Shown here one piece after another: positions 46,857 to 57,201 of a stretch of DNA of 64,000 bases. This stretch comes from Eustoma russellianum (Eukaryota > Streptophyta > Magnoliopsida > Gentianales > Gentianaceae). Where the stretch lies: assembly GCA_036186865.1 (NCBI GenBank), contig AP025065.1:3689264-3753263 (forward strand). The letters run 5' to 3'. Both the position numbers and the translations under genes were made by a program. Each line of letters begins with the position of its first letter. Position 1 is the stretch's first letter. The notes under the pieces are model-generated. The model searched no databases. It was not told where the DNA came from and saw only the letters and a list, made by a program, of their open reading frames with translations.

Positions 46857-48335
46857 CAAAAAAAAAGAAAAAAAAACATACACACACACACAAGACCATA
46901 ATACACAAATTTTGCTAATTAACTATATATACACGCACTGATCAATACAACATACTTTAATGACATATCCCCATGTATCAACCACGTACTAGAACATTAA
47001 CATACAAAATCCAGCATAAGTACGCCAAGAGATATAAAACAATACAAAAAAATAATAATAATAGAGATATCACATAACATAATAAACTATAGATATACAA
47101 CGACATAAGTCAACAATATATATACACACACGCATACATATACACACATATACGTAATTATATATGTATATACATATACATATAAAGCGACCAACACAAA
47201 AAAAATATGAAGTAACAGGTAAAAAAACTCACAATATATATATAGAATGCTAAACAACAGAGGAGTAGCGAACATATAAAATATACACAAAAAGTCAGGA
47301 TTGTATGTGCTAAATGATCAAAAAAACGAACACATGCCAGATAATCAACTTAAAAATTTATAAACATTAAACTGTTAATATGTATTATGGATTACTAATC
47401 CACAGAGCAATACAAAAAAAAAGTTACCCAATCTCTTACAACAATAAAGAAGCAAATATACAACATAAGTTGTTACAACATTAATGATATAACACAAATA
47501 AAAGAAAAAAAAAGAAAACACACACAAATAGATACACGAAACAAAAGTAACTACACGATGCTAAGTACATATGCACAAGTATACACACAAATGTTTCAAT
47601 GAGCCCACAACATAACTAATACAACAAACCAGTAATGAACATCATAGCATATAACGACAACAAACAACACAATTACCGGAAATATAATAACAAATACCTT
47701 GCATACAATACATGGATTAAAAAAAGGGCATACAATTACAAGTTTCAAAACAAATTAACAACATACACATTTGTAGTAAAGCACACTAATTATGAATTAG
47801 GAACGACATGGTATGACATGACAACATAGTAATAGATTAGAGTGTAAATAATTTAATAACAGAAAAACAGTAGTATAAAAAAAAGAGAGAGAAATTGTTA
47901 TCTTACTTTAGCACCCAAATAAATTAATATATCTACATTACAGTAAAATTCTTGCATTTATGAAATTCCTTCGGAATAATTTATATACGATATTGGTACA
48001 ATAATAAGAGAAGCTAGTGCGGAAAATGTATAGTATAGGTAACAAAATATCGACGGATAACAAAAGTACAAAAAGATAGATCACAGAAAAAAAAAAACTA
48101 AAATGAACGCGCACAACATGTATACCACCTAAAACTCAACTAATATACCATATAATATAGTACACGTGACAAACTGCAGATAACGATGGTGAATTCACGA
48201 GTTATATAATACATGAGCCATACATGCATTTAAACAGGGATACACAACATATTATATGTTTATACCGAACATATTCCACAACTTAACCATTAAAACAACA
48301 ACACATATTAAAAAAACGTGTATGCTGATATATAA
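46857..48335. other. A-rich, G-poor island inside element F
   Basis: About 1.5 kb dominated by A with some C and T and very little G on the + strand (4-5 G per 60 in sampled lines), rich in ataca, acaca and ataata strings and starting with a run of A. The boundaries are abrupt: RNase H start on the left, integrase C-terminal region on the right. No ORF inside resembles a protein. Confidence 0.75.
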
Positions 48336-48339
48336 TGGA

Positions 48340-49089
48340 CGGAGCTACGGTTGAGCACTGTATTTCAGCCTTAGACCGACAGGCAGTCAGAGAAGACGGT
48401 TCAGACTCTTGAGGACATGCTGAGGGCTTACGCGCAGTTGATCAAGTTTGTTAACAACAACAACAACTGCTATAACGCCACCGGCATGACAACAGTTGAG
48501 GCATTCTAGGGACGGAAGCGTAGGCCCCATGTCCATTGGGACGAAGTTGAAAAGTGTACTGTTACCGGTCCAGAACTGGTTGAGCAGGCCAAATAGAAGA
48601 TAAAGTGATTCGTGAAAGACTTAAGGTTGCCCAAGACAGAAGCAAGAGTTGTGCAAATTCGAAGAGGCATCCCTTGGAGTTGCTGTCAAAGACAAGAGTT
48701 ACTTGAAGGTGTCATCTATAAAAAGTGGGACACGTTTTGGTTTGAATGGTAAGCCGAGGCCGCGGTACATTGGGCCTTATGAGATACTCGAAAAGATCGG
48801 TTCGTTAGCTTACCGATTGGCGTTACATCTGACGCTAGCAGGTGCACAATGTATTCCATGTTTCTTAGCTGAGAAGGTGTGTTTGGAACCGAGTCACGTA
48901 CTGGAAGCACCGCCGTTGAGAATCAGACCGAACATATCATATGAAGAGACTTCTGTTCAGATTTTAGACCGCAAAGACCAACAACGGAGAGGAAGAATCA
49001 TTCCGTATGTCAAGGTGCAGCAGAGAAATCATAAGGAAAATGAAACTATTTGGGAGCAGGGGGGATCAGATGTGCGAACGCTGTCCTGA
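48340..49089 (+). pseudogene. Element F integrase C-terminal remnant
   Basis: The stretch 48365-48600 decays from the integrase core (TDRQS, TVQTLEDMLRA, HWDEVEK-like pieces in shifting frames). From 48649 a 146-codon ORF is open and reads RYIGPYEILEKIGSLAYRLAL, PSHVLEAPPLRIRPN, YEETSVQILDRKDQ and RIIPYVKVQQRNH, then ATWE-like TIWEQ. This is the GPY/F module and chromodomain-like tail of Tekay/Del integrases. The module normally helps target integration; here it is a leftover without a catalytic core. Confidence 0.85.
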
Positions 49090-49170
49090 ACCCTTCGATT
49101 AAGGTACATCGAATCTCCTTAGCCTGTATGATTAAATTACGTCAAGTTTCGAGGACGAAACTTCTTGTAA

Positions 49171-49181
49171 GGTGGGTAGGA
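49171..49181 (+). other. Element F polypurine tract
   Basis: ggtgggtagga lies immediately before the 3' LTR start TGTTACACCC. Confidence 0.7.
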
Positions 49182-49317
49182 TGTTACACCCGGGAATTTA
49201 CGAACTAGCCGTTATGTGCTAATTGAGAATTTAGTAGCCGTTAGGTGTAACAACCTTTCGAAATTAAAATAACTATAGCGTATTGTTATGTCTAGGTAGT
49301 TTCATACTTATGTGCGG

Positions 49318-49398
<81 letters not shown>

Positions 49399-51753
49399 GT
49401 ACAAATAAAGGATGGGCACAAAAAAACAAATAATAAAAATATAAACAAATAATATATATATATATAGGTTTAAAAGGGAGCGTGGCATGAGGGAGTTAAA
49501 AAAAATAAAAAAAATAAATAATAATTGAATTGAAACTGAAGTGCCGAGAATAAAGGGATAAGGATAAAGTTAAAAAAAAGATAACAATAATAATAAGTAA
49601 AGAAGGCATGATAATGGGGTAACTGTTCCCCCATTTAGTTCGACGTGGGTTTTAAGAATTAAGTGGATCAGGGGTTGAAAAAAAATGAAAACAAAAGAAA
49701 GGAATAGTGTAAAGATACAAAGGAGAGCAGGAGGGGGAGGCACGAGAAGAAAGAAAGGGAAGAAAAAAAAAGCTGAAGCGTCTCAAACCATTTGTTATAA
49801 TCGCGTAACTCATATGCAATCAGGTAGGTTCTTTTTCCCCCTCTAAATGGTACAAATTGAAGCATGCTTAGATGATATTCTATGTGCTTTTGTTGTTTTT
49901 GATTGTTAAATTTCATAGCATGTTAATCATCTTGAAGAGCGTGAGAATTTGGAGTATGTGGAACGCATTGATGACTGTAGAACGCTGAAACTGTGTATGC
50001 GTGCTTTGGTTTTGATTTTAGGGAAAAATTTGATAATCAAAATAGTATAACTGCAGCATGATTAGAGGTTTTCATTTTGTTTTTGGCCTTAGAATAGGTT
50101 CCCCTAGACTGGAAATAGGCAAAAATATGAATCGGGGTCGAAAAACGGAGGCCGAAGGTCGCCGGAGCGGCTGACGCACCGCCAGAGTGGCCGCGCGTGG
50201 CCTTCACGCGCGCTGGCACGTGCTCCCTGGTGGCAACCGCCGTTTACACATATTAAATAAAAAAAACCTTCCAGCGGACCGGGCCGGAATGGCGCTGGCA
50301 GGCCAGAACCCTTAATGGGCTGGCTGTGTACAGACCAGGCCCAGTTTGCGAAATTTTAAATAAATAAAATAAGGCTATTGAGCCGACCGCGGGCCGGGCC
50401 GAATGTCCAACGGACCGGGCCCTTGCTGGCCGGCCCAGTTAACTGAGATATAAAAAAAATAGAGAAAGTGGGGGCTCTGGACAGGGCCGGTTTTACGCGG
50501 GCCGGGAATGAAATGGCGGACTGGGGAACGGGGCTGGCGGAAAACAGGCCAGCCCCATTGATGTTATAAATACTTAAATAATTTATTTTGGAATTGTATA
50601 TTGGTTATTTAGTTAATTTAAAATAGAATTAATTATGGGAAAAATATAAATAATTATCAGAAAATTCTAAATAAATTCCAGAAATTATAAAATGCTTAAA
50701 TTAAATTATTTTCACTAAATTTCAGTAATTGAGATAATTTATTTAATTTGGATAATTAGGTAATGAATAGAGATAAATTAAGGAAAAATAGGAAAAAAAT
50801 ATAGAAAATGCACAGTAAACGGATATAAGCCGTGGAATAATAATTTTAACCTCAAACGACATCAAATCATTATTCGGATAATAAATGAACCTAGATTTGA
50901 GCGCCGGAGAATGGTGAGGATGGGTCAGGGGCCTCAGGCGATTGTGTTGTTTGCATTCATGGCACGTGCATTGCATGATGGTGGGTCGTGACGTACGGGT
51001 CACGGGCGCTCAGGATGGTGTACGGTGGCGGGGCCAAGTACACTCAGGATGGTGACTGTGGGTGGGTACGACCCACAGCCACTCAGTTAGGTCCCAGGAT
51101 CATGCATTGCATGGCGGAGATACCGGCATTTTGGATGGCATGACTTTGTTGCGTGTGACATGCATAGTAGGACATGCATCACGATGTTGCGCATTCTTTA
51201 TCTGGAGTGAATTACTTTTCCGCATTATTCCGTATGCTTATGTGATATTATGTCTTATGTGCTATGTGTTATATCATTATTGTATGCTTGTCTTGTACTA
51301 CTTGGAGGCAGGTGTCTACTGAGTGATTTCCCAGTCACTCACCCCTACTTCCCCCCCCCCCCCGCCAGGTGAGCAGGAAGAGATTTATGAGTACATCTTT
51401 GTTGAGGACAGGGCTGATACAGTGGAGTGGGCAGACTGATGGTCGCGCCTAGGATACGAAGAGACCTTGCGACTGTCTGTCGTTATTTTATTTGGGTTTC
51501 ATCAGACACTACCCTGTTTAGACTGATAGCATTAAAGGTTGGCTTAGTGACTTTGTTACCCTCACTGATGTAGGTATTTTGCTGAGGATTTCTTTGTTCA
51601 TGTAATTTGAAGTTATGGTAATCCATTTCTGCGAAAAAAATTTTTACGTCTCTTCTGACATGTTGAAAATTGATTCGACGCTTTGTATTCTCCTCAGTGA
51701 GATACGGCGGGCGCACTGTTCCCGATGTTAGGGTTCGGGAGTGGGGCGCTACA
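49182..51753 (+). repeat. Element F 3' LTR
   Basis: 2572 bp, nearly identical to the 5' LTR outside a segment at about 49287-49515 that contains a long TA microsatellite. The end is GGGGCGCTACA. Confidence 0.92.
49319..49392. repeat. (TA)n microsatellite in the element F 3' LTR
   Basis: About 36 uninterrupted TA dinucleotides, followed by a shorter run near 49452-49465. Confidence 0.97.
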
Positions 51754-51758
51754 GTTAT

Positions 51759-52596
51759 TTACGGAGTTCTTTGACTTTTCCACGTAACTTTGTCTTCAAC
51801 ACTCGTGATCATATACAATTTTTTTTATTGATTTCCTTGTTTATTTTCACTCTCTCTTTTTTCTCACGACAAAGTCTTTTTAAGTGTCCAAAGTGTTGGG
51901 TCCTGTTTCGTAGTTACTTTAAGTACTATTTGATAATGTTTGAACTCATGACTGAATTAAATGAGCCGGTATGATTTTTATTTAACAAATTTTCAGCCAC
52001 GATTGATTCAGATAGTTTAGGGCAAAACGTCACATTCTAAGTTCAAGGACCGTCTATCGCTATGCAGGTTACTGACCTTAACTGTAGCTATCCGTCCTCA
52101 TCCCTAGTACTATAAAAGGTTCATCCACCATATTATGTTAAGAGAAATGCGAGACGTCGATATCAATCAAATACACGTTAGCAGTGTGATGTAAAATGAT
52201 GTCAACAGTAAAACAAAAATACTAGAATAATCATTAACATGTAAGTCTAGGCAAATTCTAAAATCCAATACGTAAATCGTAACAAAAATATCTCTAGTCC
52301 ACAAGCAAAAACATTAAAATCCATAAAATAAATGTCTCAACATAAATTCATAAATAATCTCCTAAGCAAGTCATCAGTCATCAATATCCCCACTCATAGT
52401 CATCATCTAGAAACTCTAAACCATAGCCCTGACTATCGGCAAAACAACAATAAGGTATTGTGTGAGCGAGAAAACATCGCTCACTAAGTAACCTTCCTGT
52501 ACGCACTATGGGATCATACACGGAAAAACAATTGTCATATATAAATAAAAAATATAAGAAAATATCGAGTTTCACATTTGCAAATAAAATTACTAT
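51759..52596. other. AT-rich flank, possible decayed LTR
   Basis: No gene was recognised. From about 52240 the sequence resembles the reverse strand of plant gypsy LTRs (phrases such as gagcgagaaaacatcgctcactaag) and seems continuous with the region right of element G. No partner LTR is visible. Confidence 0.35.
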
Positions 52597-52788
52597 AATA
52601 CCCTTAGGTTAATTGCACCTGGTATCCATTGTTTTCCACGAAGTTTTAAGTAGCATCCAATGTTTCATGAAACACACTTGGCATCAAGACTTATAGGGTT
52701 AATAGACACCTGGCATCCTGCAACCGGGAAAGCACCTGCTATAGGCAGTTTTTAGCAATTTTCCTTTTATTTTTCATTTTTCTCCCAC

Positions 52789-53124
52789 TTGGGGCCCAAA
52801 ATTTTCAAACCATGGTTAATTCCACTTTATTTCAACCATCTTTCTCTTCCTCCTTTCTTCTCCTTCAAGCACCCCTACCCGTGGTCACCTCCAAGCAAGA
52901 AGGAGGTAATTTCATCAACATCAAGAGTGAAACCAGCAAATTTGCAGAAATTTCACAGGAAGAAGAAATCCAGCAAATTTGCAGAAACCAGCAGAGCTGT
53001 TCCACAACCCACAAAACCTGTTCAAGAATCCAGCAGAGCTGTTCCTGAACCCAGCAAACCAATTCCAGAATCCAGCAAAGCTCTTCAAGAACCCACCAAA
53101 GTTGTTCAAGGATCCAGCACATGA
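52789..53124 (+). CDS. Hypothetical 111-aa repeat ORF inside element G
   Basis: The ATG at 52789 gives a hydrophobic/aromatic start, then a basic segment (residues 46-64) and three 14-residue repeats from residue 66 of the form ESSRAVPEPSKPIP. The frame stops at 53122-53124. The repeat is clear at DNA level (42-bp period) and other frames are open too, so translation is doubtful. It could be a captured host fragment (Pack-MULE style) or only a minisatellite. No domain was recognised. Confidence 0.25.
   Translation: MGPKIFKPWLIPLYFNHLSLPPFFSFKHPYPWSPPSKKEVISSTSRVKPANLQKFHRKKKSSKFAETSRAVPQPTKPVQESSRAVPEPSKPIPESSKALQEPTKVVQGSST
52984..53109. repeat. 42-bp tandem repeat, three copies, in element G
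   Basis: Units of 42 bp, each divisible into two similar 21-bp halves, contain nccagcanannnttcc-type cores (for example aacccagcaaaccaattcc and aatccagcaaagctcttc). Confidence 0.8.
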
Positions 53125-54219
53125 TTTGAACATAAACCCAGTAGGAAGATTGTCAACATAGCTGATGAGCATCTTAAGTTTGCTACCACCCACAATCGCC
53201 GCACCCACAATCGCCTTCTTCATTTTCTTTCTTTTATCAATTCAGCAACAACCCTTTAATTAATCTGCTTCAATTCTATCATTAAAATTGAAATCCCAGA
53301 TTCTTATCAAAAAGAAAAAAAGGAAAATGGGTGAGTGACTGGAGAAAGGTTGGTGAATTCTAATCTTGGAATGTTGAGATAATTAATGCTATTTTGAAGG
53401 GGGGAACTTTTTTTTGGTTTTCTTTTCATGAAGAGAGGAAGCACCGGATTTAAAGTTAGAAACTTTTGACTGATTTTTTTCTAACTTTAATTTAAAGATG
53501 AGATTCAAGATTTAATATTCGGTCAGCTTAGTGCTCGTTGTGCAATACCGTCGCCGAACCTCCGGACCTCAAATGGGCTAAAAAGTTCTCCCACAGTGCC
53601 ACCTGCCAAACTCTACATTATGTATTAATTTTTTATCCCTTTTTTTCATTGATCATTTTCTCATGAATCTTCATGTCTTGCAACAACCTGTAGATGCTCT
53701 GTTTTTTTTTGGCATATGAAAGGGAAAGAGTCCTCATCCTGGTATTTTCATGTTCTTCAATTTTATTTCGTCAATTTTTTCTTTTGGCAATGAAAAGAGC
53801 AGAGGAGAAGGAAGAAAGAAGTTTGGTAAAGAGAGGAAGAAGATGAAAGGGGAAGAAGGGAAAAGGGAAGAAGGGAAAGGGGAAGAAGATGAAGAAGGGA
53901 AGAAGATGAAAGGGGTGGGGATGAGGTGGGGTGTAGGTTTTTTATTGATTTTTGAATTATTTTTTATTAACCTTTTAATTTATTTTGATTTTATTATTTT
54001 ATTAATTGTAAACTGTGGTTAAAGTCAGGTTAAAAGTAGGGTTAGGTCCGGTCAAAGGTCGATTTCAGCGGTCAACGGTCGTCCAGCCGGTCATCTGGAT
54101 GTCAGGTGTCTATTAACCCTATAAGTCTGGATGCCAAGTGTGTTTCATGAAACATTGGATGCTACTTAAAACTTCGTGGAAAACAATGGATACCAGGTGC
54201 AATTAACCCAATACCCTTA

Positions 54220-56090
54220 TAATCAAACAACCAATCAAGTCAACCAAATCCATAAAATCACACCTCCACTCAATAGCCAACCAAATGTTAGTTACAATCA
54301 AAATCTGGTGATGCGATTTGCCAAATCGATGCGAAACAAAGTTCAAAATCAACTTTTGATTTTCAAATCAAAAATTTCTAATTTTCTATACGTTACCATA
54401 TCCAATATCTAAATCCAAATTCCATTCCAAACCGGTACCAAATCCATTATCCAATATCCGATTCCAAATCAGTATCAAATCTAAATTTCCAAAAACAATT
54501 TCAATACAATGGCTATATCACTTTTCTTACAAGTGACTTATATTGTAAGACTTACGAATTGATCACCTCAATAGTCAACATGCACGGACACCCTATCACA
54601 GATAGGTTGTTACGTCTGTGGCGCCCTAATGGGGGTCCAGTATGTCCATGCAACATGTCCCAGATTAGATAGTTCATCTGGACGTCCCGTTTGTTTCTGA
54701 TCAATCCAGCTTACTGATATATTTACCTTGTAAGGGTGAATTTCAGAATATGCAATGAACAATTTTCGAAACAATTTCCAAATACCACTTCCCATACTTC
54801 AGATTTCCAGATAATTTCCAAATCAATTCTAAATGTCCAATGTTTCTAATTTTCCAATCACAAATCATTCCGGATACCAATCATAAATCATTCTAAATGT
54901 CAAATCACAAATATCACAAAACATCATCATCATCATCCATACCCAGTATATCCAAATGACAACAAAAGCTATCGTTAGGGTCTGGGGAAATATTACCAAA
55001 TACCAAATCACAATTATTTCCGAATATTGATCACAAAGTAATTCCTATTATCCAAATGACTCCTAACTCCCGTGTATCTATATACATATACATGGTCACG
55101 TCCATACATATACATATACGTATATACATACATGTAGATCCCTCGGTCCACTGTTTCCCCAACCCACTACCTAAATTACCTTACCCCTTGCCCCTAACAC
55201 CCTCTGCTCCCCCTCACTGACCTCGCCAATACCTCCTCCCTTCCCCAGTGCCTCGACCAGAACCCTTCCCCACTCCGTAAAACCCTAATTTCCTACATCA
55301 CCACTTCCTATCCCTCGGGCCTCCCTCCAAAACTCGCACCATGCATATTTTCTCATATCAAACACCATAAGCAGCAAGTACAATTCGCGCCTAATACACT
55401 ATATCTGTGCACGCACTGCACGCGCCTCACGCATCGCCCATGCACCACAACTTCGTCGGTGCGTGTGACTCATGCACCGTTGCTGGCGCCGTCGCCTTCC
55501 ACCATAATTCATCTTATGCTATTTTCAACCTTATTCCATCATCAAATCATGCAAAATTTATCTCACCTAAAAATATATCTATATCGTAGGTTATAAATAT
55601 ATTCTGAAATATATCTCACCTAAAAATATATTCTCAAATTTATCTCACCTAAAAATATATCTATATCGTAGGTTATAAATCATATATTTATCAAAATTAT
55701 ACCATCATCTATGCGAAAAATCTATTGGCTAAATACTCAGCCATATATAATTTTTCTTTCGGCCTTTATATCTATGCCACACAAAATTTACAATTCACAC
55801 ACACACAGATATATGTATATAGACACACACATATATACGACAAATATATTTAGATTCATATACTTCATATTATATGCATACAAAATTTATACATTAATCA
55901 TATACCAAAATTCATATTGGCCGAAGCCTACATCATTAGTGAACATATATAACTCTCGGTCTTCACACATATACTTCAAAACATTTATAATTCACATGCA
56001 TATATATACACTCGGCCATACACATATATACATCCATTTATGCAATCAAATATACACATGCATGATCTTTGAATTTTTATAAAAATATTG
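54220..56090. other. Non-coding region, possible decayed gypsy LTR and local repeats
   Basis: No gene is supported. The segment around 54560-54720 (ggcgccctaatgggggtcc) and the C-rich block at 55140-55340 resemble the reverse strand of a long gypsy LTR; G appears inserted into it. At about 55556-55681 an about 82-bp period repeat contains two copies of ctatatcgtaggttataaat. From 55700 to 56090 the sequence is rich in tatacac strings. Confidence 0.4.
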
Positions 56091-56501
56091 TTATGTATTT
56101 CGTGAATTCAAAATGAATACAGATAGAGTGCTGGTCTAAAATGGAGCTTTGCCTCTATTGTTTGGTTCATGCCCTTTGGAATATTAAGATTACATTTGCC
56201 TTAATTTTACTTTGGCCAAAGATAACATTTGGCTCTATTGTCGAATCTTGGTCTCTAACTAAATGCAAGTGGAAACCAAAATGTGTTAGGTATAAATCAG
56301 TGACATTGTTATCATCGTTATTGATCGGATTTTGGACTTCGTGAATTAACGGACTCTATTGCTAACAATCATAGGACACCTCTTCTTTCCAATAAATATA
56401 ACTCAAATTCTTCAAACCAACCAAGCAGCTAACTTCAAGTTTCCTCAAAGCGGTTGATCTGTAGAGTTTCTTTCCGATCAAGATTGACAGGATTTAGGAA
56501 G
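56091..56501 (+). promoter_or_regulatory. Ancestral promoter and 5' UTR of the knottin-like gene, now cut off
   Basis: Removing element E joins this segment directly to the ATG at 62319. A TATA-like aataaatata lies at 56391-56400, and about 100 bp of pyrimidine-rich leader without ATG runs to aggaagaaaca. Transcription from here would now enter element E's 5' LTR. The role is inferred from position and motif only. Confidence 0.45.
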
Positions 56502-56506
56502 AAACA

Positions 56507-57097
56507 TGTTAAAGATATGGATGCACTGGTGCAAGAAATAGGAAGTGGCAAGAAGGTCTTGGTTGGTGGTTAGCCATGGCATGTGCTTGGCATGGATGGT
56601 TGGCAAGGTGCTTGAGTCTTGGCGCGGATGGTAGCACAAGACTTAGACCTTGGCACGTGTGGCATGGTTGGCGTGCTTGGCACGCTGGAACGGAACTAAG
56701 TCTTGGCACGTATGGCACGGTTGGCGTGCTTGGCACGATTGGGACCGCAAGACTTCATAAGGCTGGCACGGGTGACATGCGGGAGTTGGTTTAAGCTCGG
56801 TATAGCAGAGTTTGCTGGTGCAGTAGTAAACTAGCTCATTTCTCACGTGTGTTCTTTTGTGTTTCTAGATACTTCTTTAGATTAGTATAAATACATGTAT
56901 TAGCTGTACATTTGAGGTGTGAGAAAACAAAATAAAATTTCAGAATTTTCCTTTTCTTCTTCCTCAAGTTGAGGTTTCTCTCTGGCGTCATAGCGCACTT
57001 TCGCTCACTCCGAGCTTCTCCACAGCAAATTGTTCCTTGTTTGTTACGTCTTGATCAACTTGATCATTTGTTTTTGATTTCTATCAGAATTTTGACA
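56507..57097 (+). repeat. Element E 5' LTR
   Basis: 591 bp. One copy of the 27-bp unit cttggcacgtgtggcatggt-type precedes a diverged copy. TATAAATA lies near 56886, and the end ATTTTGACA is followed by the primer-binding site. Confidence 0.95.
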
Positions 57098-57109
57098 TGG
57101 TATCAGAGC
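57098..57109 (+). other. Element E primer-binding site
   Basis: TGGTATCAGAGC adjoins the 5' LTR with no gap. Confidence 0.97.
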
Positions 57110-57201
57110 CATGACAATTCGAAATTGATTCATCGTATGCTCATGATCAAACGCTGCATCACAACATTTGTCTTACGAATCATTGTAATTGAAGTATAGC
57201 C

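Larger units (their letters stand above)
43337..51753 (+). mobile_element. Element F: Ty3/gypsy Tekay/Del-like, non-autonomous derivative
   Basis: It starts TGTTACACCC and ends GGGGCGCTACA, with a perfect target duplication GTTAT (43332-43336, 51754-51758). The LTRs are 2335 and 2572 bp, differing mainly by one indel. The 3.5 kb interior contains only fragments of gag, RT and the integrase C-terminus around a 1.5 kb A-rich island. The leader GGTGGTATCAGAGCCGAGG and the pre-LTR phrase gaggacgaaacttcttgtaaggtggg (shown here in pieces: cgaggacgaaa, cttgtaaggtggg) are typical of Tekay/Del chromoviruses. Confidence 0.9.
52607..54209. mobile_element. Element G: 1.6 kb terminal-inverted-repeat element, MULE-like
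   Basis: The left end ggttaattgcacctggtatcc and the right end ggataccaggtgcaattaaccc are inverted copies, and the inverted homology continues for about 100 bp (acgaagttttaagtagcatcc; gtttcatgaaacacacttgg; tatagggttaatagacacc). The flanks carry a perfect 10-bp duplication aataccctta (52597-52606, 54210-54219), a size usual for Mutator-like elements. The interior has a Pro/Glu/Ser repeat ORF and a purine-rich stretch at about 53800-53930; no transposase is recognisable. Confidence 0.8.
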
